The notes below the pieces were generated by a model that saw only the letters and a list, made by a program, of their open reading frames with translations, was not told the origin of the DNA and ran no database searches. Shown piece after piece: positions 1 to 6,476 of a DNA stretch of 12,657 nucleotides (its first letter is position 1; each line of letters begins with the position of its first letter). The stretch is from Pseudomonas sp. (GTDB lineage: Bacteria > Pseudomonadota > Gammaproteobacteria > Pseudomonadales > Pseudomonadaceae), in contig DQGF01000250.1 in the NCBI GenBank assembly GCA_003525045.1, forward strand, positions 2,637 to 15,293. The letters run 5' to 3'. Both the position numbers and the translations under genes were made by a program.

Positions 1-444
1 CTAGAGCAATTGCTGGATGAGAAAGCAGTAAAGAAGTTTGGAAAGAAATTTGCTGCGCTTGGTATTAAACAAAAAGATTCTATGTATTACGAAATTGTAG
101 AATCTTCTGCTAGGCCAGCCGCCAAATTTAACACGCTCAATAAAGTTTTGAATGTTTCAGGTAAGGTTTTGATAGTCGTTACAGTCGCTTATGCAACGTA
201 TGAGATTTCTAACGCCGAAAACAAACCCAAAGAGGCGATAAAACAGGGCGTCGTGATTGGCGGAGGTGTTCTAGGGACTGTCATTTCAGGTACTGCTGTA
301 GGAATGGTCTGTGGCCCTGGTGCACCGATATGTACGATAGCATTGCTCCTGGCCGGCGGTGCTTCAGCTGGCTGGTTCGCTTCAAAAGGAGTCGAATTTT
401 TTGATGATGAGTTAGATGAGTTTACTAAATGGCAGATAAGGTAG
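1..444 (+). CDS. C-terminal part of a putative pore-forming effector/toxin (5' end outside window)
   Basis: The frame is open from base 1 to a TAG at 442-444, giving 147 residues with no convincing start, so this is the end of a longer protein. A basic, helical N-terminal stretch (about residues 5-50) is followed by a hydrophobic segment at about 54-67 and a long glycine-rich hydrophobic region at about 82-129. That region has closely spaced glycines (VVIGGGVLGT, then CGPGAPIC) that could pack as a glycine zipper in a membrane hairpin. The tail is acidic and ends FTKWQIR. Glycine-zipper C-termini are known in membrane-acting polymorphic and type VI secretion effectors (Tse4- and VasX-like). 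I infer such a role mainly from this pattern and from the three small membrane-protein genes that follow on the same strand. The secretion domain is not visible, and a non-toxin membrane protein remains possible. Confidence 0.55.
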   Translation, partial: LEQLLDEKAVKKFGKKFAALGIKQKDSMYYEIVESSARPAAKFNTLNKVLNVSGKVLIVVTVAYATYEISNAENKPKEAIKQGVVIGGGVLGTVISGTAVGMVCGPGAPICTIALLLAGGASAGWFASKGVEFFDDELDEFTKWQIR

Positions 445-522
445 TTCAAGGCGGGGAGTGAGGTTTGGAAACAATCATAGGTTGGCTTCTAAAGTGTGCA
501 GGTAGAAGCAGAAGAGGCAAAG

Positions 523-933
523 ATGGATAACTCAATGTTGTTGGTGGTTATGAAGTTGTCGTTTCTTTTTGGGCCGCTTTTAATTGGTTTTATAGGCGTT
601 GGTATCAACTGCTATATCGCATATCGAGATTTAAATGCGATTTTGAGTGTTTTCAGAAAAAGCAGTATCGTGACTTCTTACGGGGATGTATGGGGTAATG
701 GTTCGTTTTCTGCGCGCTGTGTACTTGCATCCATAGTTTCGGGGGGCGTACTTTTCCCTAAAAAACATATCCGCAACGGATCGCTTGATCCTGAGGAGCT
801 CGCTTGTTTGCCTGCGTCAATAAAATTACGCATGAGATGGTCAGTGGGTCTCATGTTTTTCGGCGTTATATCGCTTGTTGGGCTTGTTATCGTTGCTGAA
901 TTTTTAAAATGGTTAGCTGGAGCTTCGGCTTAG
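523..933 (+). CDS. Small membrane protein, putative immunity protein (paralogue 1)
   Basis: A 136-residue protein. The ATG at 523 is preceded by GAAGAGG at about 5 nt and gives the same length as paralogue 2. An in-frame GTG at 496 would add nine residues but lacks a better site. A long hydrophobic segment spans residues 6-34 (FLFGPLLIGFIGVG), then a YRDLNAIL motif at 34-41, a short hydrophobic patch near 66-78, a conserved LDPEEL motif at 88-93 and a C-terminal membrane helix at about 108-128. The same architecture recurs in the next two genes. It lies 78 nt downstream of the putative toxin end, as a cognate immunity gene usually does. Function is inferred from position and membrane topology; I do not recognise a named family. 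The last codons lie inside the start of the repeated DNA element that follows. Confidence 0.7.
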   Translation: MDNSMLLVVMKLSFLFGPLLIGFIGVGINCYIAYRDLNAILSVFRKSSIVTSYGDVWGNGSFSARCVLASIVSGGVLFPKKHIRNGSLDPEELACLPASIKLRMRWSVGLMFFGVISLVGLVIVAEFLKWLAGASA

Positions 934-1002
934 TAGTTGTCAGGCTTCGTCCATTTCGATTATACCCTTACCGAAAGGCGACTACTGCCTGCACGGATCC
1001 AG
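922..1002. repeat. 81-nt imperfect repeat, copy 1, with nested hairpin
   Basis: This segment matches 1951-2031 at 69 of 81 positions by hand alignment (about 85%), and 11 of the 12 differences are transitions. Both copies can fold the same way. The outer stem is CAGGC (941-945) with GCCTG (987-991). The inner stem is TTTCG (954-958) with CGAAA (972-976). The copy starts within the end of the first immunity-like gene and ends just before the toxin-tip relic. It may be a recombination scar, a transcription-ending structure or a decayed coding segment. The frame after TAG stays open through both copies. Confidence 0.75.
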
Positions 1003-1007
1003 TTCAA

Positions 1008-1034
1008 AAGTTTACCAAATGGCAAGTTTATTAA
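1008..1034 (+). pseudogene. Relic of the toxin gene 3' end
   Basis: Bases 1009-1024 match 419-434, inside the end of the upstream toxin gene, at 15 of 16 positions. In the matching frame the relic reads KFTKWQVY followed by TAA at 1032-1034, against EFTKWQIR and TAG in the toxin. No toxin-like sequence is visible upstream of it; repeat copy 1 begins there instead. It sits just ahead of the second immunity-like gene, as the intact tip sits ahead of the first. I infer the stub of a displaced toxin tip. The match is short and the DNA AT-rich, so chance is not excluded. Confidence 0.4.
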
Positions 1035-1061
1035 AACATTAGTGCATTGTTGGAGGGTGTG

Positions 1062-1457
1062 GTGGAATTGAATCCTGCGACTTGGCCATTGTTACTCAAG
1101 ATGTGTTTCCTGTTTGGGCCGTTTCTCGTTATGTTTGTCGGGATGGGCATGATTGCACATATGGCGTGTCGTGATTTGGATGAAATTCTCAAGGGATTTT
1201 CACAAAGTTATATAATCAATTTTTATGGCGACGCGTGGAAGGAAAAATCGTTGGTCGCTCGCCACACGGTTATGTCCATTGTAATCAGTGCTGTTCTCTG
1301 GCCAGGAACACACCTGCGAAGGGGGCATCTTAATGCAGAGGAGCTCAACAGAGTCCCGGCCTTTATCAGGCGGCGTATGCAAATTCCCGCTGGACTGCTC
1401 ATCTTCGGGTTTATATGGTTTGCTGGTTTTTTTGTTCTGGTAAAACTATTCGAGTGA
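1062..1457 (+). CDS. Small membrane protein, putative immunity protein (paralogue 2)
   Basis: A 131-residue protein if translated from GTG 1062, which follows GGAGG (1052-1056) by 5 nt. A TTG at 1068 or at 1047 is also possible. The order of parts matches paralogue 1: a hydrophobic segment with CFLFGPFL (about 15-22), CRDLDEIL at 36-43, a central hydrophobic patch, LNAEEL at 90-95 followed by an arginine-rich FIRRRM, and a C-terminal helix at about 109-128. Sequence divergence from paralogue 1 is high outside these motifs, as expected of immunity proteins that track different toxin variants. It follows the toxin-tip relic and stops 6 nt before the possible start of paralogue 3. Function is inferred from context only. 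Confidence 0.65.
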   Translation: MELNPATWPLLLKMCFLFGPFLVMFVGMGMIAHMACRDLDEILKGFSQSYIINFYGDAWKEKSLVARHTVMSIVISAVLWPGTHLRRGHLNAEELNRVPAFIRRRMQIPAGLLIFGFIWFAGFFVLVKLFE

Positions 1458-1463
1458 TTCCCA

Positions 1464-1889
1464 GTGGTGAATTATTCGAAGTTTTGCAAGGAGATGTATT
1501 GGGGGTTTAATGAGTTTTTATTGGTTAAGCTATTTTTGGTTCTCACACCGCTGTTGGTCAGTTTTATTGCTGTAGGTATAAATTGTTACACTGCTTATCG
1601 TGATCTCGATGCGGTGTTGGATATTTTTAAAAATAGTTACGCCGTAACGTATTATGGAAGGATGCCGTCCGGAAAGTGGTCGTTCGCCACGCGTCTTTCT
1701 CTAGCTACCAATTTGTCGGGGACCATTGCTTGGTCGAGCAGGTATGTTCGACGTGGAATGCTTGATCCTGAGGAGCTTGCTCGGTTGCCAGTATCAATAA
1801 AGACACGGATGATGTGGTCTTCCGTGCTTTCGATCAGTGGGTTTGTAGGGCTGTGGGTAGTTATCATTGCGCTTGAGATTTTCAAGTAA
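1464..1889 (+). CDS. Small membrane protein, putative immunity protein (paralogue 3)
   Basis: Up to 141 residues from GTG 1464. The start is uncertain, because GTG 1467 and ATG 1494 are alternatives and the AAGGAG at 1488-1493 abuts that ATG with no spacing. The hydrophobic segment at about 18-39 has TPLLVSFIAVG where the other two have FGP. AYRDLDAVLDIF follows at 44-55, then RRGMLDPEELARLP at about 96-109 and a C-terminal helix at about 118-139. It is closer to paralogue 1 than paralogue 2 is around these motifs. Close spacing (6 nt) with paralogue 2 suggests co-transcription and perhaps translational coupling. It is probably an immunity gene retained for a toxin variant no longer encoded here, which is an inference. 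Confidence 0.6.
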   Translation: MVNYSKFCKEMYWGFNEFLLVKLFLVLTPLLVSFIAVGINCYTAYRDLDAVLDIFKNSYAVTYYGRMPSGKWSFATRLSLATNLSGTIAWSSRYVRRGMLDPEELARLPVSIKTRMMWSSVLSISGFVGLWVVIIALEIFK

Positions 1890-1950
1890 CGGGCGAGTCA
1901 ATAATAAAAGCGTTAGTGCATAACTACTAAATTTTTAAAGTGTTGGCAGG

Positions 1951-2031
1951 GCTTCGGCTTGGTAGTTATCAGGCCTCGCCCATTTCGGTCATGCCCTCAC
2001 CGAAACGCGACTGTTGCCTGCACGGACCCAG
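1951..2031. repeat. 81-nt imperfect repeat, copy 2, with nested hairpin
   Basis: Second copy of the element at 922-1002. The outer stem CAGGC (1970-1974) / GCCTG (2016-2020) is identical to copy 1. The inner stem TTTCGGT (1983-1989) / ACCGAAA (1999-2005) is a perfect 7 bp, longer than in copy 1. The similarity starts about 20 nt earlier with TTTTTAAA at 1932, which corresponds to 901-908 inside paralogue 1. A stub of an immunity-type gene end therefore appears to have been carried along, beyond the stop of paralogue 3. After TAG (1963-1965) a frame stays open through the copy to a TAA at 2071-2073. Confidence 0.75.
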
Positions 2032-2076
2032 CGTTCCACAGAGTCCCTGTTTGAGCAGCTTGAAAATGCCTAAGGT

Positions 2077-2101
2077 CGGCCCCCTTGGAGAAAGGGGGCC
2101 G
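2077..2101 (-). terminator. Strong hairpin downstream of the LTA-synthase-like gene
   Basis: A perfect 10-bp GC-rich stem (CGGCCCCCTT with AAGGGGGCCG) with a 5-nt loop lies 14 nt past the stop of the minus-strand phosphotransferase gene. There is no clean T run on either strand, so it may act with Rho or protect the mRNA end rather than be a classical intrinsic terminator. Confidence 0.55.
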
Positions 2102-2115
2102 GTGCAACACATCAC

Positions 2116-4152
2116 TCACTCACGCACATTCTGATACAGCATCAACCTCGAAGTCTCGTGCATACCCCGAGTCAACTCAACCAGACGCTTGAATTCGTCA
2201 GGGTTTTTCTCTGCCACGTTGTCCAGCGGCGTCTTTGATGCCAGGTCGTGGAGCGTCGGCGAGCTGCCGTCATGTTCCATCTGCACCATATAGTGCTGGG
2301 TGACGCCGGCAATCAACGGGAAGGTGCCTTCGCGCAATACCAGCGGCACTACACGTTCACCTTCAGGCGCGGGCTGCTGGATGTCACGACCCATGCCGCT
2401 GTTGCGGAACTCGAGGCCGGCCATGCCTGCGACGGTGGGCAGCAGGTCCACCAGGCCCACGGCTTCCTTGACGTTTCGCGTGCCGAGCAAGCCCGGCGCG
2501 TGGATGATCATCGGTACCGCATTGCTTTCCAGGCCCAGTTGCTCGTAGGCCGGGGCCAGGAACGGGATCTGGGCGATACGGGTGTTATGGTCGCCAAACA
2601 GCACGAAAATGGTGTTGTCGTAGTAGCCGCCTTCCTTGGCGATTTCCATCAGGCGTCCGATGTTGAAGTCCAGCAGGCGCACGGCGTTGTACTGTTCGAC
2701 GCTGCGCGATCCGGCGGCCTGGACTTCGGCCAGGGTAGGGTGCTTGACCTCGAACCCGTCATTGGTCTTCGGAATGGTGAAGGGGCGATGGTTGCCGGCC
2801 GTCTGCACATAGGCGAAGAACGGTTTGTCCTTGGGCAGGGCCTGCAGGATCTTGTCGGTTTCCTTGAACAGGTCCAGGTCGGAAATGCCCCAGACATCGA
2901 CCACCGGGGACTTCCAGTCGCGCTCTTCGAACAGGCGAACGCCGTCGATGCTCTGCCGGATCAAGGCATTCATGTTGGCCCAACCGGAGTTGCCGCCGAT
3001 GGTGTAGAGCTTCTCGTAGCCGGTGAAGGCGTTGATCAGGGTGTGCTGTTTGGTGATCAGCGGATTACGGGTCGCGGTTTCCTGTCGAGTGACGTCAGGT
3101 ACCCCGCTGATGCTGGCCCAGACGGTTTTCGCGGTCCCCGTCACCGGCACATAGAAGTGCTCGAAGAACCAGCTCTGCGTGGCCAGGCGATCAAGATTGG
3201 GCGTCGGATTGATCGGATTGCCGTAGGCGCCCACGGCGCTGGTACCCAGCGATTCAAGCATGACGAACATCACGTTCGGTGGACGTTGACCCGGTACTTT
3301 GTAAGGTTGTGGCGCTTGATGACGGACGAAATCAAGGCGTTGCGGGTCAGGTTGTGCGACCCCCAGGTACTTGGCCATGACGGCATAGTGTTCGCGCACC
3401 TGCGCTTCGTCATAGCGCGACTGGCCGACCTTGACCGTGTCGTAGAGGAAAATCACCGGATTCAGGCCCAGCGCAGCGACCTGGTTGTTACCCGAGAAGA
3501 ACGCATCGCTCCAGCGCAACGGCACAGGGTTTTCCAGGTTCATGTTCTCGACACGGCCCAGGATACCCAGCAACACCAACACCACCATCAACGCGCTGCC
3601 CCATGTGACGGCGAGCGGGTGGATGACTTTGCGCGGGCGGTCCAGGGTCACGTGTTCCAGGCGCACCAGGGCCAGGGTCACGAGCGCGACGGTCGCCAGC
3701 CAACCGAGTGAAATCCAGATGACCGGGTAGGTTTGCCAGACCATGTCACGGGATATTTGCGCATCTTCGATAAAGCGCAGCACGGTGGCGTTGATTCTCA
3801 CGCCCAGGTACGCGTAGTGGCCGAAATCGATGATGTAGATCAGCAGCATGACGCTGAGGATCGCGGCCAGGTACACCCGCGCGATCCGGCGCAGCAGGCG
3901 GCTGGTGGTGAGGTTCCAGCGCGGGATCCAGGCCAGCAACGCCAACGGCAACATCACCAGGATGGCCAGGCGCAGATCGAAACGAAAGCCGATGCCCAGG
4001 GTTTCCGGCACGGCCGGTTCAGCGCTCAACGCGTTGGCGTCAAAGCCGGAAAAGCCGAAGAAAAACACCACCCGCAGCAGTGCAAACAGCACAAACGCAA
4101 TCGCTGTTGCGCCAAGCCAGTAATGCAAACGTCTCGATTGCAGCCAACCCAT
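2116..4152 (-). CDS. LTA-synthase family phosphotransferase/sulfatase-fold membrane enzyme
   Basis: A 678-residue inner-membrane enzyme. Five hydrophobic segments (about 12-33, 61-76, 92-110, 141-164, 180-198) precede a periplasmic sulfatase-fold domain from about 290. By comparison with LtaS, the metal site and nucleophile are Glu300 in VMLESLG, Thr343 in GTAKTVW, His455 in AGNHRPF, and Asp521-His522 in FGDHN. All expected catalytic residues are therefore present. Relatives transfer phosphoglycerol or phosphoethanolamine from phospholipids to lipoteichoic acid, osmoregulated glucans or lipid A. Which acceptor this one uses cannot be read from sequence. The ATG at 4152 follows AGGGGA at about 7 nt. 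It is the last gene of a minus-strand run after the sialidase-like and polytopic membrane genes (48-nt gap), and a strong hairpin follows its stop. Family assignment is secure, substrate unknown. Confidence 0.93.
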   Translation of the reverse strand: MGWLQSRRLHYWLGATAIAFVLFALLRVVFFFGFSGFDANALSAEPAVPETLGIGFRFDLRLAILVMLPLALLAWIPRWNLTTSRLLRRIARVYLAAILSVMLLIYIIDFGHYAYLGVRINATVLRFIEDAQISRDMVWQTYPVIWISLGWLATVALVTLALVRLEHVTLDRPRKVIHPLAVTWGSALMVVLVLLGILGRVENMNLENPVPLRWSDAFFSGNNQVAALGLNPVIFLYDTVKVGQSRYDEAQVREHYAVMAKYLGVAQPDPQRLDFVRHQAPQPYKVPGQRPPNVMFVMLESLGTSAVGAYGNPINPTPNLDRLATQSWFFEHFYVPVTGTAKTVWASISGVPDVTRQETATRNPLITKQHTLINAFTGYEKLYTIGGNSGWANMNALIRQSIDGVRLFEERDWKSPVVDVWGISDLDLFKETDKILQALPKDKPFFAYVQTAGNHRPFTIPKTNDGFEVKHPTLAEVQAAGSRSVEQYNAVRLLDFNIGRLMEIAKEGGYYDNTIFVLFGDHNTRIAQIPFLAPAYEQLGLESNAVPMIIHAPGLLGTRNVKEAVGLVDLLPTVAGMAGLEFRNSGMGRDIQQPAPEGERVVPLVLREGTFPLIAGVTQHYMVQMEHDGSSPTLHDLASKTPLDNVAEKNPDEFKRLVELTRGMHETSRLMLYQNVRE

Positions 4153-4200
4153 CCATGTTCCCCTGTCAAAAAATGTCGTTGAATCTTGAATGGACCCTGG

Positions 4201-4797
4201 TCACGCCGAACGGCGCAACGTGCCGAGCCGACCATAGGTCCAGCGCATGGCCAACAGCAGCAGTGCCAGGCAGCAATACAGGCCCAGCAGCGGATCAACC
4301 AAGTAATCCCAATAATTGTGCGAAGGCTTGGTGCCGGCAGTGAAGGCCAGCGTTGCGCTGGCCAACATCACGACGGCCAAATAGTTGCGCAGGTAAAACA
4401 GGCCTAGTGTTAGCAGTGCGACGAACACCAGCATAGGACGCGGGCTGAAGCCGAACCGATACGGGTCCAGGTCGCTCAAGCCCAGGGTGGCCGGGTACAG
4501 CACCAGGGCCATTGCGGCGAAGAGGATCAATAGTCCGGTTTGACCTTGCTGTGCAGGCGGCAGGACGTCCAGTCGACGCAAACAACCCCAGGCCATGAAC
4601 ACCAGGGTCGTGATGGCGAGGTCATCGATGTGGCTGCGCAAGTACGCGGCCAGCGTCAATCCGTCCAGCGGTACGAAACTGGCTGCCAGCAAGGCGATCA
4701 ACAGCGCGACACGCCAGGCTTTGTTCAAGCCAAAAGACGGCAGCAGCAGGAAGAGGATCAATGCGAAGCTGATATGGGCTTGCCAGAGGTTGATCAA
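4201..4797 (-). CDS. Polytopic membrane protein of the sialidase/LtaS-like operon
   Basis: A 198-residue, strongly hydrophobic protein with six or seven predicted membrane helices (about 7-22, 27-44, 58-72, 86-103, 120-135, 138-152, 165-184). It has a short basic C-terminus (TLRRSA) and loops carrying LDPYRFGFSPRP and TKPSHNYWDY, which look like candidate functional segments. I do not recognise a family with a known reaction. The start is a TTG at 4797 sharing two bases with the TGA of the upstream sialidase-like gene (TTGA), with GGAG 8 nt upstream of it. No in-frame ATG fits better, so translational coupling to the upstream gene is likely. Position between a predicted exported glycan-binding or hydrolysing protein and a membrane phosphotransferase suggests an envelope role, perhaps as a transporter or partner subunit (inference). 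Confidence 0.85.
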   Translation of the reverse strand: MINLWQAHISFALILFLLLPSFGLNKAWRVALLIALLAASFVPLDGLTLAAYLRSHIDDLAITTLVFMAWGCLRRLDVLPPAQQGQTGLLILFAAMALVLYPATLGLSDLDPYRFGFSPRPMLVFVALLTLGLFYLRNYLAVVMLASATLAFTAGTKPSHNYWDYLVDPLLGLYCCLALLLLAMRWTYGRLGTLRRSA

Positions 4798-6113
4798 TGG
4801 GCACGCTCCGAAAGCCAGGCATCGTTGAAGGTCACGTGCTTGATAAAGGTGTTGTTCCAGGAATAAACCAGGTGATACAGACCGTCGGGACTGCGGATGA
4901 AGTAGGGGTATTCATATTCGAATTCGCACCCCTGGCTTTTACAGACACGGGTGTCGAGGTTGCTCAGGAACTGCGCTTCCAGCGGTTGGCGAAGTGCGCC
5001 GCTGGAACCGCGAAATTCCTTGCCGATGATTTCCTTGTAGGCCTGTGGTGAAAACGGAGCACCCAAGGGATCGGGTGACTTATCCAGGTCCCGTAACGCG
5101 CGCCAATCGTCCATCTCTGCGTCGGTCCCGTACAGGCTCAGCTTGAAGCGCCCTTCCTGCAGGTCATTGAGCGCTACCAGCAACCCGTGTTTGGGCGTCG
5201 CGACAGCCGCCAGCGAGGAGTTCGGATTCGATGGATCGAGCGGGTAGGGTTCACTCCAGGTTTGCCCGGCATCTTCAGTGCGGGTCGCCAGCACTCGGTG
5301 GTGGGTGTTGCCGGCGTAGCGCAACAAGGCCACACCGCGCTGCCCATCCAGCGGAACCACCGTGGGTTGCAAGGAGTTATTGCCGTGGCTGATGCGATAT
5401 TTATCTATCACATCGCCGTCTGCACTCAGGTACAGGTACTCGGCAAACTTGCCCAGAAACTCGTGATAGACCGGCAATCCGATAGAGCCATCGGCATGAA
5501 ACACCGGTGCCGAGCGGACCAGAGTGCTGATATTGAGGAAGGGTGAAGTGATCAATTGGCGCGGCTCGGACCATTGGCGACCAAAGTCGTCCGAGACCAT
5601 CACATTGACCGCACTGCCGGCCCAGCCGCCCATGGACACCGACACGTAGAACAGCCAGAGGCGATTGTCCGGTGCGAGTGCGACCACTGGATTGCCCAGC
5701 TTGCGAATGTATTTTCGAGTGCCTTGTTGCGTCGAATCCCGAGTCGCCAGTACCTGTTCCACACCCCATTCGCCGGTTTTCGCGTCGAAGCGCGCAGAGC
5801 GCACCTGCACGTCGGCCGCGCCTTCGCGAGAGCCGGCGAACCAGACCGCCATCAGGCTGCCGTCAGGCAAGGCGGTGACCGCCGAGGAATGCACGAAGTC
5901 CATCAGCCCGGAAGAGGCGAATCGGCTGGTATAAATGGGCTTGGCCACCTGATCGGCCACCGCCATGACCGGTTTCATCAGGGCAAAGGACGAATGCACA
6001 GGGGCAGGGTGGCTGAACCATGCGCCCGCAAACAGGCAGGCAAGGGCAAGGTAGACACCGAGGACAGGAAGACTGGGAAGGTTGATGCGCATAATTAAGG
6101 CAGAGCATCTCAT
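4794..6113 (-). CDS. Sialidase-like (BNR/Asp-box) beta-propeller protein, exported or membrane-anchored
   Basis: A 439-residue protein from ATG 6113. An in-frame ATG at 6092 (residue 8) gives a more typical short signal n-region, and neither start has a clear ribosome site. An N-terminal hydrophobic helix (about 14-32) lacks an obvious cleavage motif and may anchor the protein on the periplasmic side. Two Asp boxes are visible, SDDFGRQW at 174-181 and TEDAGQTW at 279-286. The ending YPYFIRSPDGLYHLVYSW then IKHV is typical of BNR_2-type sialidase-family propellers. The RIP arginine motif of true sialidases is not evident, so it may hydrolyse or bind another glycan. It is first in a minus-strand run with a coupled membrane protein and an LtaS-like enzyme. 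True neuraminidase activity is doubtful. Confidence 0.85.
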   Translation of the reverse strand: MRCSALIMRINLPSLPVLGVYLALACLFAGAWFSHPAPVHSSFALMKPVMAVADQVAKPIYTSRFASSGLMDFVHSSAVTALPDGSLMAVWFAGSREGAADVQVRSARFDAKTGEWGVEQVLATRDSTQQGTRKYIRKLGNPVVALAPDNRLWLFYVSVSMGGWAGSAVNVMVSDDFGRQWSEPRQLITSPFLNISTLVRSAPVFHADGSIGLPVYHEFLGKFAEYLYLSADGDVIDKYRISHGNNSLQPTVVPLDGQRGVALLRYAGNTHHRVLATRTEDAGQTWSEPYPLDPSNPNSSLAAVATPKHGLLVALNDLQEGRFKLSLYGTDAEMDDWRALRDLDKSPDPLGAPFSPQAYKEIIGKEFRGSSGALRQPLEAQFLSNLDTRVCKSQGCEFEYEYPYFIRSPDGLYHLVYSWNNTFIKHVTFNDAWLSERAH

Positions 6114-6150
6114 GGCCCGAGCGAGCGCCGTAACCTATCACTAGTCGTCG

Positions 6151-6174
6151 ACAACTCGATGTTCAACGAGTTGT
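6151..6174. promoter_or_regulatory. Inverted repeat upstream of the sialidase-like operon
   Basis: A perfect 8-bp inverted repeat, ACAACTCG (6151-6158) and CGAGTTGT (6167-6174), with an 8-nt spacer lies 38 bases before the start codon of the minus-strand operon. Its dyad form and AT-rich surroundings fit an operator, but a 5' UTR hairpin or a terminator for leftward-pointing transcripts is equally possible. The +strand side is followed by TTTGTTTG. No promoter boxes can be assigned with confidence. Confidence 0.3.
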
Positions 6175-6275
6175 TTGTTTGTAAGTGAATGTTTGTAGGA
6201 TCTTTATCAACCAAAAACGGCAGTCACGGCACCTTGTGGCGCTAATGTTTGCGGCCTTCAACAGATGCCTGACCG

Positions 6276-6371
6276 TCAGTCTGAAACTCCGTTTACTGAG
6301 TTAAACAACTCTGGGTTCCGTCCTTTTCTTGCCACCGCGGCATCATTTAGCCGTTCCAGGGTCTCGTTCAT
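6276..6371 (-). CDS. Possible 31-residue small protein
   Basis: Between the gamma-lyase and the sialidase-like gene (6114-6476, 363 bp with no large gene) a minus-strand ATG at 6371 follows GGAGAAG at a good distance. It opens a 31-codon frame (MNETLERLND, then AAVARKGRN, ending NGVSD and TGA). It is hydrophilic with a short amphipathic start and no recognisable motif. The rest of the gap shows only the inverted repeat at 6151-6174. It could be a real small protein, a decayed gene or chance. I know of no homologue. Confidence 0.22.
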   Translation of the reverse strand: MNETLERLNDAAVARKGRNPELFNSVNGVSD

Positions 6372-6476
6372 TGTTCTTCTCCAGCGCATCAGCGGCAAGC
6401 CAGTCACGGCCCGGCATGCCGCTTCATAGGGCTTATCCCCCCCAACCCATGCACATGGTCAGGCAGCTAGGTGTGC

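Noticed and set aside
1940..2134. 64-codon + strand frame across repeat copy 2
   Set aside because: No ribosome site, crosses the strong hairpin and overlaps the end of the minus-strand gene; the matching frame is not preserved in repeat copy 1.
2248..3711. Long + strand open frame (487 codons)
   Set aside because: It is the antisense of the LTA-synthase-like gene, whose catalytic motifs are complete; the + frame product is rich in His, Gln, Arg and Val with no domain, as expected of a GC-rich shadow frame.
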